A stretch of DNA of 64,000 nt, taken from NCBI GenBank assembly GCA_964483245.1, contig CAZABP010000014.1, positions 28,576 to 92,575 on the forward strand, in the 5' to 3' direction. This document shows, one piece after another, positions 9,523 through 18,674 of this stretch. The position numbers and the translations under genes were made by a program. How positions within the stretch are numbered: the first letter of the stretch is position 1; each line of letters starts with the position of its first letter. This stretch comes from CAZABP01 sp964483245. Lineage in GTDB: Bacteria; Planctomycetota; UBA1135; UBA2386. Below the pieces are notes generated by a model. That model saw only the letters and a program-made list of their open reading frames with translations. It was not told where the DNA came from and searched no databases.

Positions 9523-9735
9523 CGTCGTTCTCCGCGTCGTCGCGACCGAGGTGGGGGCACGACGCTGCTGGCAGCGATCGGTTCCCAACCCGGGTGAGCA
9601 GCCTCGGTTGCGGCCGTGCGAGCGGGGGTTGCGACGGGGAGCGGCGCTCAAGGAGGGCTTGATCGCCCGCCGATGGCAGCTACGTTGCCGCGCCTTCCAA
9701 CGGCCGCCAAGGCCTTGGAGGCGTCACGCACGCAC

Positions 9736-9811
9736 TCCCCGATAGCTCAGTCGGTAGAGCAACTGACTGTTAATCAGTGGGTCGCAAGTTCGAGTCTTGC
9801 TCGGGGAGCCA
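9736..9811 (+). tRNA. tRNA-Asn (anticodon GTT)
   Basis: The full cloverleaf can be drawn. The acceptor stem TCCCCGA (9736-9742) pairs with TCGGGGA (9801-9807). The D stem is GCTC/GAGC, the anticodon stem ACTGA/TCAGT with anticodon GTT at 9769-9771, and the T stem GCAAG/CTTGC with loop TTCGAGT. The discriminator G is at 9808 and CCA (9809-9811) is encoded. Confidence 0.97.
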
Positions 9812-9987
9812 CTGCCTGCGGAAGCGGACAACGGCTCTGGTGCGAGTGGTTGACGCGCCGAGAGGCGGGGTCGCGCGGGGCCAGGCGGGAGGGCCGATGT
9901 GGTGCGGCCTGCGGCGCGATGTGCGGCGCGCGCGTTTCGTTGTAGGTGACTTCGGAGTGGGCTCGTAGGGGGACGAGACCTGCTCCA

Positions 9988-10215
9988 TCAACGACGCCCT
10001 AATTCCTTCAGCACCTCACTGGCCGGGCGTCCGAGCCCGGCTTGAGCCTGCTTCCAGGCGCGCTCCATTGCGTCGTCGCGGGAAGCGCGTTCGGCTGCAT
10101 CGAGGTCGTCACCCTCGTCGTCGAGCACGAGATCCAAAACCGTCCCCTCGGGCAACGAGGTTGGTTCGTCGACAACCAGTCGGCCATTCTGCACGCGGGC
10201 TCGGACACCACCCAT
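9988..10215 (-). CDS. Putative antitoxin, AF2212/DUF104-like N-terminus
   Basis: A small acidic protein of 75 residues. It begins with the pattern RARVQNGRLVVDEPTSLPEGT, which resembles the short beta-strand domain of AF2212-like (DUF104) antitoxins, followed by an Asp/Glu-rich helix and a C-terminal ASEVLKELGRR. Antitoxins of this type normally precede a RelE/ParE- or PIN-type toxin. Downstream there is only the tRNA-Asn locus and a spurious frame across it, so no partner is present. It is the second of two tandem antitoxin-like genes on the minus strand. Family assignment is by eye and tentative. Confidence 0.55.
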   Translation of the reverse strand: MGGVRARVQNGRLVVDEPTSLPEGTVLDLVLDDEGDDLDAAERASRDDAMERAWKQAQAGLGRPASEVLKELGRR

Positions 10216-10350
10216 GCAGGCACTCTACGTGACCCCGTGGTTCGGGTGAGATCGAAGGTGGCAGCGTTCAGGGCCGGGGCGTGGTGGCAGGGAAGGTGCA
10301 GCGAATCGAGTGCCCGGACGGCGCGGCTGCAAAGCGGACACGCAGCAGGA

Positions 10351-10569
10351 TCAGCGGCCGATTCTGCGTCGGACCTCGTCCCAAGTGATCAGCTCTGTGC
10401 TTCCCTGGTCGATCTCACGCATCCGCCGTTCGAGCTCGGCGCCCCACGCGGCCTCAGCGTCGGCATGCCGTTCCACGTCGACGCTCGCGAGCAGCTTCCT
10501 GGCCAGCACAACACGCGCCTCCGGGGGTAGCTTCATTGCTTCCTCCAGCGAGTCCTGCGGCTCGATCAC
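10351..10569 (-). CDS. Addiction module component, TIGR02574-like
   Basis: A 72-residue protein starting at GTG 10569. The pattern is that of the unstable antitoxin family TIGR02574/Pfam PF09720: an N-terminal helix EEAMKLPPEARVVLARKLLASVD, then a segment AAWGAELERRMREIDQG and the ending ELITWDEVRRRIGR. These usually sit directly upstream of a RelE/ParE toxin gene. Here the next 135 bp downstream hold no recognisable toxin, and the next gene is another antitoxin-like protein. It is therefore an orphan or the residue of a decayed module. Confidence 0.7.
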   Translation of the reverse strand: MIEPQDSLEEAMKLPPEARVVLARKLLASVDVERHADAEAAWGAELERRMREIDQGSTELITWDEVRRRIGR

Positions 10570-10750
10570 GGAGAAGACTCTATCGCCCCCCGCGCGGTCG
10601 CTGGGTCTGCGTCGAACACGTGGCGTTGCGCCTCAACCGCGGACCGGGGCAGTACCCATCCGTCGGCCCCGCCAACCGGAACCGCGACCTGTCACCCGCG
10701 CCCACCCACGCGAATTACGATCGCAGGCGACCGCCGGATAGCCTGCCGCG

Positions 10751-11398
10751 ATGTCCGACAAGCCCCCCGGCATCTGGTCCGTCGTCCTCGTCGCTGCCGC
10801 CATCACCCTCGTCATCACGATCCTGCGGGTGGTCGGCGAGCTGCAAGGCTGGAGCGAAACGCTCGTCGGCCCGCAGGGTCTGGTCGGCATCACGCTGCTG
10901 ATCCCGATCTTCGGCTTGTGGTTCGGTTGGCGGTTGCGGCGCAGCACCGGCACACCGGCGCATGCTGGCAAGGCGGCGCTGTTCTACGTTCTCGCCGCAG
11001 CGGTGCTGTTCGGGGCCTTCTGGGCCGCGATGGCGGCCGGGCTCATCGTGATGCCGACCGAGCAGGCCCCCGGCGTGCCAGATGGCATGGTCTGGGCCGT
11101 GGGCATCGTCCTCGCTTCCATCGCCATGGCGTTCGCGGCCTGGCCGCGCTTGTCGCTGGCGCTGTTCGTCTATGCCGTGCTCGCGCGCATCCCGATCATC
11201 GTGGTCACGTTCCTCTCCGTCTCGAACGACTGGGACACGCACTACACCAAGCTGCCGCCAGAATTCGCGCTGCCTCCCGACGTCGACAAAACGATGTTCC
11301 TGGCGATGCCACAGGCGACGTTCTGGATCGCGTTCACGATGGCCGTCGGTGGTCTGTTCGGGTGCGCTGCCGCCGCACTGGCACGACGCAGGGACTGA
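10751..11398 (+). CDS. Multi-pass membrane protein, unknown function
   Basis: A 215-residue protein with about six hydrophobic segments (roughly residues 10-28, 43-61, 76-97, 111-127, 133-153 and 190-210). I do not recognise a family. The charged loops contain no obvious catalytic motif; the loop before the last segment carries NDWDTHYTKLPPEFALPPDVDK. No neighbour on the same strand is close, so it is probably transcribed alone. Confidence 0.72.
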   Translation: MSDKPPGIWSVVLVAAAITLVITILRVVGELQGWSETLVGPQGLVGITLLIPIFGLWFGWRLRRSTGTPAHAGKAALFYVLAAAVLFGAFWAAMAAGLIVMPTEQAPGVPDGMVWAVGIVLASIAMAFAAWPRLSLALFVYAVLARIPIIVVTFLSVSNDWDTHYTKLPPEFALPPDVDKTMFLAMPQATFWIAFTMAVGGLFGCAAAALARRRD

Positions 11399-11561
11399 AT
11401 ACCGGGCCGCGCGTCGGCGGCCGCATTCGCCCGATTGCGACCGCGCGTTGCACGTGGAGCAGTTCCAGGAAGTGCGCCCGTTGTGACCGGGCCAGGCCTT
11501 CGCCGCTCCCGCGACCGCGTATGCTGCCGGCACTGCCGCAGGGGCGGCCAGGAGAACCAGC

Positions 11562-12758
11562 ATGCTGAACACACTGCTCTCACTGCTTTGCGTCGTCACT
11601 CCCCAGGAGGGGCCGCAGTTCCACTCCCCCGTGCGCCTGCAGGCCGGCGAGGAGTTCGTGCGCGTCGAGAGTCCCGGCTACGCCTGCCCGGGTTGGTTCG
11701 ACGTCGACGGCGATGGCCGCGAGGACCTGGCCGTCGGCCAGTTCAACGGAGGCAAGATCAAGGTCCATCGCGGGCTCGGCGACGGCAAGCTGGCAGCCGG
11801 TGAATGGCTCGAGGCGGGCGGCGAGGTCGCCCAGGTTCCCGGCGTCTGGTGATGCACCAGCTCGACGCCACAGTTGGTGGACGTCAACGGCGACGGCAGG
11901 ATGGACATCCTCTCAGGCTCCTACTCGCGCAAGGAGAAGGACATGGCCGGTCTGTTCCAGGTGCTCTTTGGTGAAGCGGACGGCACGTTCCGCGCGCCGG
12001 AGGTGCTGACCGGCAGCGATGGCAAGCCGCTGATCCTCGCGACCGGCAAGACCCGCGACGGCAAGGAGAACGTGACCGACAAGATCTGCACGCGCCCGTT
12101 CGCCGTCGACCTGAACGGCGATGGCAAGCTGGACATCGTGTCGGGCAACTTCAGCGGCACGTTCGGCTTCTTCGCCGGCGAAGGTGAGGGTCGCTTCGCG
12201 CCGACCAACACGTTGTTGATGGGACCTGGCGACAAGCCGCTGCGTGTTGGGGCCCACAGCGATCCGTTCCTGATCGATTGGGATGGGGACGGTGACTACG
12301 ACCTCGTCAGCGGTTCGGCGCGGGGCGGCGTGTTCCTGTGGAGCAACGAAGGCTCGCAGACGGAGCCGAGCTTCGGTGCGCAGACGACGCTGCTGGCGCC
12401 CGTGCAACGGACCAGTGACCTGCAGCTCGGCGACGCCCACCTGACCGGGCCGCAGAGCGACACCCGCGTGTGGGTGGCCGACGTCGATCGCGACGGCAAG
12501 CTCGACCTCCTGGTCGGCGACACGGTCACGCTCCACTTCCCGGCGAAGGGCATGGACGAGGCGGACGTGAAGACCCGGGTCGCCGAGTGGGAGGAAGCGC
12601 TGGCCAAGCTGATGAAGTCGCGCCAGGTGACGAATGGAACGGTCTCGAATGCGGACATGAAGCAGTTCCAGGAGGACTACCAGGCGCTGCAGAAGGAACG
12701 GGCGTCATTCGTCCGGGACGAACGCACCGGCTTCGTCTGGCTGCTGCGGCAGAAGTAG
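11562..12758 (+). CDS. Exported FG-GAP/VCBS repeat protein, probable selenoprotein (UGA at codon 97)
   Basis: Read through one in-frame TGA (11850-11852) the protein is 398 residues. An SD AGGAG precedes ATG 11562, and a short signal-like segment ends near residue 12. Five DxDGDG-type calcium loops follow, such as DVDGDGREDL, DVNGDGRMDI, DLNGDGKLDI, DWDGDGDYDL and DVDRDGKLDL, typical of FG-GAP beta-propellers. A Lys/Glu-rich coiled coil lies near residues 325-385. The TGA falls in VPGVW-TGA-CTSSTPQLVD; the frame and the repeat pattern continue without a shift. Related planctomycete FG-GAP proteins, as I recall them, have paired cysteines before the PQ(L/F)VD block, so selenocysteine-cysteine is the simplest reading. 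A SECIS-like hairpin starts 11 nt after the TGA. The alternative is a nonsense mutation splitting the gene. Confidence 0.75.
11850..11885 (+). promoter_or_regulatory. UGA and predicted SECIS hairpin (FG-GAP gene)
   Basis: UGA at 11850-11852, then an 11-nt spacer. The stem GACGCCAC (11864-11871) pairs with GTGG-A-CGTC (11877-11885), giving eight pairs with one bulged A at 11881. The loop is AGUUG (11872-11876), with GU at loop positions 2-3. Spacing and the GU loop match the E. coli fdhF-type bacterial SECIS. Confidence 0.65.
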
Positions 12759-12836
12759 GCGCAGAGCAGCGACGCTTGCGGCGCTTCGTGCCGATCGGCA
12801 CGACGCCGCGAGCGACGAGCGCGATATCTGCACCGG

Positions 12837-12856
12837 CAGCCGCGAACCGGCGGCTG
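12837..12856 (+). terminator. Possible terminator hairpin after the FG-GAP gene
   Basis: CAGCCGC (12837-12843) pairs with GCGGCTG (12850-12856) around a 6-nt loop, followed by CTCTGATTT. It lies about 80 nt after the FG-GAP stop. The T run is weak. Confidence 0.35.
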
Positions 12857-12940
12857 CTCTGATTTGCGATCCGGGGGGCGGTAGCTGCGGCAGCGGCCGG
12901 CGTGTCGCAGCGGGCGCGCCGGGAAGCTGTCGCGCGTCGC

Positions 12941-13249
12941 TCACTGCTGCCGGCAGATCACCAGGAGCCGGTCCTGCGACTGCCCGTCGTAGACCTCGGT
13001 CATCACGTTCGTCAGCAGCGGCACGAGCCCGTTCTTGTCCAGCTCGTTGAACATCGCGCCGAGGTACTCGTGCTCGCGGTACAGCGTTCCTGCGGTGTAG
13101 CCGAGGCCGACGATCGGATTGCTGATCACGACCCGGTACGGCCCCTGGTGCGAGCGCACGCGGTACTTCTCCTGCGCGAACACGAGGCTGTTGAGTGTGA
13201 TCAGCCCGAGCAGGGCGAGACCGAGTGGGACCGCGAGTTTCCTGGTCAT
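12941..13249 (-). CDS. Small exported or membrane-anchored protein, unknown function
   Basis: A 102-residue protein from ATG 13249. Residues 5-25 are hydrophobic and end LVFAQE, a signal peptide or anchor. The mature part contains RVRSHQGPYRVVISNPIVG, then YREHEYLGAMFNELDKNGLVPLLT and a C-terminus ending VICRQQ. I do not recognise the family. The repeated short strands and the ending (YDGQSQDRLLVICRQQ) suggest a compact domain. It is divergent from the sigma-fusion gene with about 200 bp between them. Confidence 0.6.
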   Translation of the reverse strand: MTRKLAVPLGLALLGLITLNSLVFAQEKYRVRSHQGPYRVVISNPIVGLGYTAGTLYREHEYLGAMFNELDKNGLVPLLTNVMTEVYDGQSQDRLLVICRQQ

Positions 13250-13452
13250 GCGGGCGCCGCTCGGCAAACGCCGGGCCGGGCGGAGCCGGGCCGTTCGCCC
13301 TGTGCGGCACGCGGCGGAGCGAGTCAGGTGTCCGATGCTGAGCTCTCTGCGAGACAGGTGTCCGTCTGCGGGGACAGACGGGATGCCAGAGTAGTCCATG
13401 ACCGCCTGTGCGTGGGCCGTGGCATCCAGCCGGATCCTGAACCCAGTTCGCG

Positions 13453-16400
13453 ATGCACGGCAAGATGCATGACGATGAGCCGTCTGAGCCTAACGCTGCG
13501 ATGAACGGGCCAGACCCTGCGAGCCTGCTCGCCGAGAGCGCATGGCTGCGGCGTCTCGCGCGAGAGCTCGTCGGTGCCGCTGCAGCCGATGATCTGGCGC
13601 AGGACGTGCTCGTCGCCGCGCTCGAACAACGTCCGGAGGTCCGTACAGGCCTGCGGCCCTGGCTGGGGACGGTGGCGCGCCGGTTGGCCCTGTTGCGGCG
13701 AAGGCGGGACGTCCGGCGTCAGCGGCGCGAGCAAGGCGCGGCACGCCCGGAAGCGGTCCGTGCGACGGCCGATGTCGTCGAGCGAGCTCAACTGCACCGG
13801 CTCGTCGTCGAAGCCACGCTGGTTCTCGACGAGCCGTACCGGACGACGCTCTTGCTCCACTACTTCGACGACCTGTCGATGCGGGAGGTGGCGCAGCGCT
13901 GCGGTGTGCCGCTCGAGACCGCGCGCACGCGCCTGAGGCGCGGACTCGCAACGCTTCGTGCGCGCCTCGACCGACAGTGCGGCGGCCGTAGGGCCTGGGC
14001 GGTTCCGTTGGCAGCGTTCTTCGGCGAGCAAGCGCGAGCCCTGGTGGCGGTCGGAGGAGTGCTGATGACGATGCAGACGAAACTGCTGATCGGTGGGATC
14101 GGCGTGATTCTGGCAGCGCTGCTGGTGTGGTTTGCGGTCCCGCAACAGCCGCCATCGGAGACGCTGCCGGTGACCGACGCGCCTCCGCTCGCGCAGGCAG
14201 TCGCGCCGCCAGGAGGAGAAGCCACGACTGCTGCCGCCGCGGCGGGCGCTGGGAATGCAACGACCGAGCGCACCGCAGCGCCGATGTCGGACCTCCTGTT
14301 GATCCGGGGGCGTTGCATTGCCTCCGAGGACGGCACACCGCTTCCAGGCTGTCGCGTCGAGCTGCTCGTGTTCCCGGATGCCAAGGAAATCGCGCTTGCC
14401 GGCGATCGCGACGCAGATGTGAGCGTGACGACGGGGTCGGATGGATGCTTCGAGCTGCAGTGGCCTCTGGCACAGCCATCCCGTCTGCACCTGCGCGTGG
14501 ACGCCGCACACCGCGGACGCGTGGGCCGCGAGTGGTCACGCAGCACTGCGGGCGAGCTGGATTGTGGCGACGTGCCGCTGACGCCAGGAGCGATCCTGCG
14601 TGGGCGTAGCGTCGATGAAGGCGGCTTGCCGGTTGGCGGCGTGCGCCTGTTGTGGAGCTTGCGCGACCGAGCGGACTGGCGCGTGGAGACCGCTGCGGTC
14701 TCCAGTGCTTCCGACGGCACGCTGCACTGCGATCAGGTCCTGGTCGCGGGGACCTGGCATCTCGCGTGCACGAGCGGGCACCGCCTGATGAATCCGCAAC
14801 TCGTCGAAGTCGCACCCGCAAGCGCGGCGATCACGCTGGATGTCCTGGTGCGTCGCGCCGAGGACCTGCCTGCGATCTCCGGCACGGTCGTGGATTCACA
14901 CGGTGCTCCGGTGGCGAACATGCGGCTGTACGCGTCCGGCGACGGACCGCAGCTTCTCACGGCCGCCACGAGAGCCGATGGCTCGTTCATGTTCCGCAAC
15001 ACCCACGGCAGGGCGGAACCCGTCCGAGTCCGGGCGGGCCGCGGCTTTCGTCTGGTCGATGCGCAGACGACGTACCCGTGGGGTACGCACGACATCAGGT
15101 TGGTCGTGCTCCGACCCGCCGTGGCAAGGATCGCCGTCGTCGACGCTCAGGGTGCGCCGGTGACACGGTTCGCCGCGCGCGTGCAGTCCGTCGACGGTAG
15201 CCAGGTCCGCCGGCTGTCGATCGAAGAGGTACGCCGAAGACTCGAGGGGCACGTGCTCAGGTTGAGCGATCTGCCGCCTGACCGTTACCGGATCGCCGTG
15301 TTGCCGAGCGACGCGAGCTGCGGTTGCACCGCGCCCGTCGACTGGAACCTCGTCGACGGGGCCGAGCTGCGCATCGCGTTGACGGAGCCTGTGCCGCTGC
15401 GCGTGACCGTCCAGCTTCCCGACGGGACGCCGGTTGCAGGCAGCCAGGTCCAACTTCTGCGCAGCGAGCACGGCACCGAACTGCGGCTCGGCTGCCGGAC
15501 GATGACCGTGCAAGAGACATACTCGAGCCGGCAGCCTGGACCGCACGATGGTGTGGTGGTCGACGCTGCGGTCACCGGGGCAGACGGCTCGGTCGTGCTG
15601 CGCGGCGTGGGAGGAGAGATCGTTGCAGTGCGCGCACTTGGGCCGGGGCATGCTCCGGTCATCCGGCATGGGATCGCATCGAGGCCGGGCGGCGCGGTGT
15701 TGGTGCTGCAGGTTGCGCAGGGTGCTGCAATCCGGGGCAGGTTGTTCCCGCAGCGCGTGCTCGAGCAGCTGCGCCCCAGCGATCGAGATCTCCGCGCAGC
15801 CGCAGGGCGTGAGGGCGACCTGGATGCGTGGCGGCGTCCGCGCGCACCGGCACTGTGGCTGATCGAGATCGACGGGGAGCATCGGCGGCTGCCGCTGGGC
15901 GAGATTCTCGGTGCGCCGATCGCCGCGGATGGCGGGTTCCGCTTCGAAAACGTGCCAGCCGGTGACTGGCGGATTTCGCTCAAGTACTGGATCGACGTCG
16001 CCAACCGCGGGGGCAGCAGCCGGGAACTCGAACTCGTCCGGCTGCCCGGGCTCACCGACGGCGGTGTGCACTGGCTCGATCTCGATGTTGCGGCGACCCA
16101 GCCGGGGCGCGTCCACGGGCTTGTGCGGTTCGAGGGGCAGCCATGGCGCCGCGGTGAGGCCCGTCTCGGCGACGTGCACGTGCGAACCGACGACGAAGGC
16201 CGCTTCTCTGCGCAACTCGATCCGGGCCGCCACTGGCTCGAACTCCGGCGCGCCGACGATGCGTCCAGGTCGCTCGCATTCGCGGAACACCCGGTCGAGG
16301 TCAGCGCGGCCGCAGTCGTGGAGCAGGTGTTCGACATCCGCCGGCGCATCCTGCGGCTGCGGCTGCTCGAGGCCGACGGGACGCCAGCGACGCAGCGGCT

Positions 16401-16647
16401 CTTCCTGCTGCGTGGCGCGATCTCGGTCGATGACCCCGAGCGCGATGCCGATGGCTGGATCACGGTCGACCCGATTCCGCCGCGGCCGATCCTCGTGCTG
16501 ACCTATCCGGTCGGTTTCGACGCCGCGGCGCGTGCGGCGACGACCCCGGAGGATCGCCAGCAGCTGGTGATCCGGCTCGGCGAAGTGTCGGTTCCTGAGG
16601 AACCGCGCGAGGCGCGGGTCGAGCTGCGCATTCCACAAGGCAAGTGA
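13453..16647 (+). CDS. ECF sigma factor fused to a membrane helix and carboxypeptidase-regulatory-like repeats
   Basis: A protein of 1064 residues if started at ATG 13453; ATG 13465 or 13501 are possible. Residues 25-85 resemble sigma region 2 (DDLAQDVLVAALEQ, PWLGTVARRLALLRRRR). Residues 110-172 resemble region 4 with a helix-turn-helix (LSMREVAQRCGVPLETARTRLRRG). A single membrane helix follows at about 209-230. The remaining 800 residues hold several beta-sandwich repeats of carboxypeptidase-regulatory-like type, with phrases such as GRSVDEGGLPVGGVRLLW, SGTVVDSHGAPVANMRLYASG and HGLVRFEGQPW. The topology places the sigma part in the cytoplasm and the repeats outside. The sigma part probably works as a membrane-tethered regulator, released by proteolysis or acting at the membrane; this is inference. 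No separate anti-sigma gene is adjacent. Confidence 0.85.
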   Translation: MHGKMHDDEPSEPNAAMNGPDPASLLAESAWLRRLARELVGAAAADDLAQDVLVAALEQRPEVRTGLRPWLGTVARRLALLRRRRDVRRQRREQGAARPEAVRATADVVERAQLHRLVVEATLVLDEPYRTTLLLHYFDDLSMREVAQRCGVPLETARTRLRRGLATLRARLDRQCGGRRAWAVPLAAFFGEQARALVAVGGVLMTMQTKLLIGGIGVILAALLVWFAVPQQPPSETLPVTDAPPLAQAVAPPGGEATTAAAAAGAGNATTERTAAPMSDLLLIRGRCIASEDGTPLPGCRVELLVFPDAKEIALAGDRDADVSVTTGSDGCFELQWPLAQPSRLHLRVDAAHRGRVGREWSRSTAGELDCGDVPLTPGAILRGRSVDEGGLPVGGVRLLWSLRDRADWRVETAAVSSASDGTLHCDQVLVAGTWHLACTSGHRLMNPQLVEVAPASAAITLDVLVRRAEDLPAISGTVVDSHGAPVANMRLYASGDGPQLLTAATRADGSFMFRNTHGRAEPVRVRAGRGFRLVDAQTTYPWGTHDIRLVVLRPAVARIAVVDAQGAPVTRFAARVQSVDGSQVRRLSIEEVRRRLEGHVLRLSDLPPDRYRIAVLPSDASCGCTAPVDWNLVDGAELRIALTEPVPLRVTVQLPDGTPVAGSQVQLLRSEHGTELRLGCRTMTVQETYSSRQPGPHDGVVVDAAVTGADGSVVLRGVGGEIVAVRALGPGHAPVIRHGIASRPGGAVLVLQVAQGAAIRGRLFPQRVLEQLRPSDRDLRAAAGREGDLDAWRRPRAPALWLIEIDGEHRRLPLGEILGAPIAADGGFRFENVPAGDWRISLKYWIDVANRGGSSRELELVRLPGLTDGGVHWLDLDVAATQPGRVHGLVRFEGQPWRRGEARLGDVHVRTDDEGRFSAQLDPGRHWLELRRADDASRSLAFAEHPVEVSAAAVVEQVFDIRRRILRLRLLEADGTPATQRLFLLRGAISVDDPERDADGWITVDPIPPRPILVLTYPVGFDAAARAATTPEDRQQLVIRLGEVSVPEEPREARVELRIPQGK

Positions 16648-16650
16648 CGG

Positions 16651-16696
16651 CTGACGGTAGCTCGGCCGTGCAGCGTGCAGCAGATCCCTACGTCAG
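16651..16696. terminator. Inverted repeat between convergent genes
   Basis: CTGACGGTAG (16651-16660) pairs with CTACGTCAG (16688-16696) with one bulged G and a 27-nt loop. It fills the junction of two convergent genes, and its right arm contains the stop of the minus-strand gene. Possible bidirectional terminator. Confidence 0.35.
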
Positions 16697-17410
16697 CTGC
16701 GGCATCCCCTGCGCGACCGTGATCGGCGCCCGCACGCATGCCGCGTAACCCAGCCAGATCAGCACCAACCCGACGAGCTCACCGACGTACAGCCCTTCGA
16801 CGACGCCGGCTTTCGCCATGCCGCCGCCGATGCCGGGCAGCAGCGCGCCGGTCGCGATCAGAGCATTGCCGACTGCGCGCGCGCGCGACGCGTCCCGCCG
16901 CGCGTACCGCCACGCGCTGAGCGCGGCTCCGCCGATCAGGAAGATCGCTGCGTAGCTGTTGATCAGCGGCGTCATCAGCCGGAGCCAGCTCCACTCGAGC
17001 GCGGCCCCGCCCGGCCGGTGCGGTTGCAGCTCCTCCACTCGCACCGGCGACAGCAGCACGAGCGCAGCCGTGACGGCGACGAGCGGCAGACTCACCCACG
17101 TCAACGCCCGGGCGGTCCGGCGCTGCAGCAGCAGGAAGATCGTGCCCTGCGCCAGCGGGTACCCGCCGAGCACGGCTCCGGCCGCGTACCAGGCCTTGCT
17201 CAGCCATGCAGAGTTGCCGCACAACGTGATCGCGCTCTCGAGCGCGGTCCCGAGGCCGTACGTGAACACACCGATGCTCCACCACAGCAGGTGCGTGCCA
17301 CCTCGTTCGTGATGTCGGCGCACCAGCACGACGAGGAACGCGGCCGCGAGCAGCGTCGTCGCGATCGGGAGGTAGTGCACCGGGTCTGGCTGCGACGTCG
17401 CGGTCGGCAT
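16688..17410 (-). CDS. Seven-helix membrane protein, unknown function
   Basis: A 240-residue protein with about seven hydrophobic helices: 13-31, 41-60, 75-95, 105-122, 145-165, 183-200 and 207-226. The N-terminus is probably outside and the last residues are polar. The spacing of helices recalls small 7TM sensory domains, but no motif supports this. The nearby genes are unrelated. Start at ATG 17410. Confidence 0.68.
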   Translation of the reverse strand: MPTATSQPDPVHYLPIATTLLAAAFLVVLVRRHHERGGTHLLWWSIGVFTYGLGTALESAITLCGNSAWLSKAWYAAGAVLGGYPLAQGTIFLLLQRRTARALTWVSLPLVAVTAALVLLSPVRVEELQPHRPGGAALEWSWLRLMTPLINSYAAIFLIGGAALSAWRYARRDASRARAVGNALIATGALLPGIGGGMAKAGVVEGLYVGELVGLVLIWLGYAACVRAPITVAQGMPQLT

Positions 17411-17538
17411 CGCGGCAGGCTAGCGCGCGCTGCGACAGCAAGCAGGCGTTCCGCGCGCAATGACGTTGGGATGACACTGGGCGGGAACGCGTTCCGTACG
17501 GTCCGCGCCTTCAGGCAATCGATCGAAAGGAACTCCTG

Positions 17539-18666
17539 ATGTCTCGCTTCCTCCCCGCACCGGCGTGGATCGCGCCGGCCCTGCTCACCGCGCTCTCGGC
17601 ACAGAGCCATCTCTACCTCCCTGCCTCGTTCTCGCCGAACCAGAACGAGCTCAACCGGTACGACTGGGTCCCGTTGATGCAGCCGGACGCGCGCGTGCAG
17701 GCGTTCTACGGCGCCACGGAGACCGGCACGCCCGCGTTCGTCGCGACCGGGATCTCGCTGCGCTTCGACGGGCCGATTCCGCAGGTCGGACTGCCCGGGC
17801 CGTTCACGATCAAGCGCCTGCGCGTCAGGGTCGGCACCAGCACGGTCGGGCAGCCGCAGTCGGTGTTCGCGGACAACCTGACGTCGGCGCTCGCGACGGC
17901 GTTCGACCAGCAGGTCACGTACTGGCCTGACAACGGGAGCCGCATGCCGGAGCCGTGGGGTGGTCAGAACGACACGCTGACGTTCCCGTTCGCGGCGCCG
18001 GTGCCGATCGCGATTCCTCAAGGCGGCTGGTTCGTCGTCGAGCTGCTGATCGAAGGCAACGACATCGCCGCGCGCGCGCATGCGATGCTGGATGGACAGC
18101 TCGGCAGCGGCGGACCGGTCGACGGCTCGGCCAACAGCTTCGGTGCCGGTTGCTCGGCCGGCGCGAACCTGCCTGCCGCAACGATCCTGACCAAGGGGAT
18201 CCACGCGCCTGGCGCAGCACATTCGATCTACGGCCAGAACCTCGGTGCGAACGCCCCGGTCGTCACGATGCTCGGCGCCAGCGACACGATGCACGCGCAG
18301 CTCGGCGCACTCCCGTTCGCCGTACCGTTCACGACCTGCAACGTCTACACGAGCTGGGACATGACGCTGCCGCAGCAGGCGAATGCGAGCGGCGCGATCC
18401 CGGAGTGGACGCCGAGCTCGGTGGTGGCCGTCCCGGCGACGCCGGCGTTGAACAGCTTCACCGTGCACTCGCAGCTGATCTCGATCGTCGCGGGCGCGAA
18501 TGCACCGTGGAACCTGGTGTTCAGCGACAAGCGGACCGTCACGCTCGGCACGCTGTCGCCGCTGAGCGAGCAGATGTTCACGGTCAGCCACTCCGGCAGC
18601 GCGACCGCGGCGATCGCCGACAAGGTCGCCGTGTTCGGCTACGCGATGCGCGTCCGCATGCAGTAG
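17539..18666 (+). CDS. Secreted protein, unknown function
   Basis: A 375-residue protein with an SD (AAGGA) 9 nt before ATG. A signal peptide covers residues 1-22 and ends LSAQS. The mature part is rich in Thr, Ser, Pro and Ala with regular strands, and has few charged residues. It contains no known domain that I can name. Phrases such as RLRVRVGTSTVGQP, FVVELLIEGND and FGAGCSAGANLP resemble secreted planctomycete proteins that store descriptive beta-sandwich units. It is monocistronic, convergent with the response regulator gene. Confidence 0.7.
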   Translation: MSRFLPAPAWIAPALLTALSAQSHLYLPASFSPNQNELNRYDWVPLMQPDARVQAFYGATETGTPAFVATGISLRFDGPIPQVGLPGPFTIKRLRVRVGTSTVGQPQSVFADNLTSALATAFDQQVTYWPDNGSRMPEPWGGQNDTLTFPFAAPVPIAIPQGGWFVVELLIEGNDIAARAHAMLDGQLGSGGPVDGSANSFGAGCSAGANLPAATILTKGIHAPGAAHSIYGQNLGANAPVVTMLGASDTMHAQLGALPFAVPFTTCNVYTSWDMTLPQQANASGAIPEWTPSSVVAVPATPALNSFTVHSQLISIVAGANAPWNLVFSDKRTVTLGTLSPLSEQMFTVSHSGSATAAIADKVAVFGYAMRVRMQ

Positions 18667-18674
18667 CGCGCGCG

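Noticed and set aside
9770..9991. Minus-strand frame ending in WLPEQDSNLRPTD
   Set aside because: It overlaps the tRNA-Asn on the opposite strand; this peptide is a common false translation of tRNA genes.
11850..11852. UGA as a sense codon for Trp or Gly throughout the genome
   Set aside because: Many genes here end in TGA at sensible positions (gap, pgk, accD, truD, otsA), so the code is standard and only the three special sites are read through.
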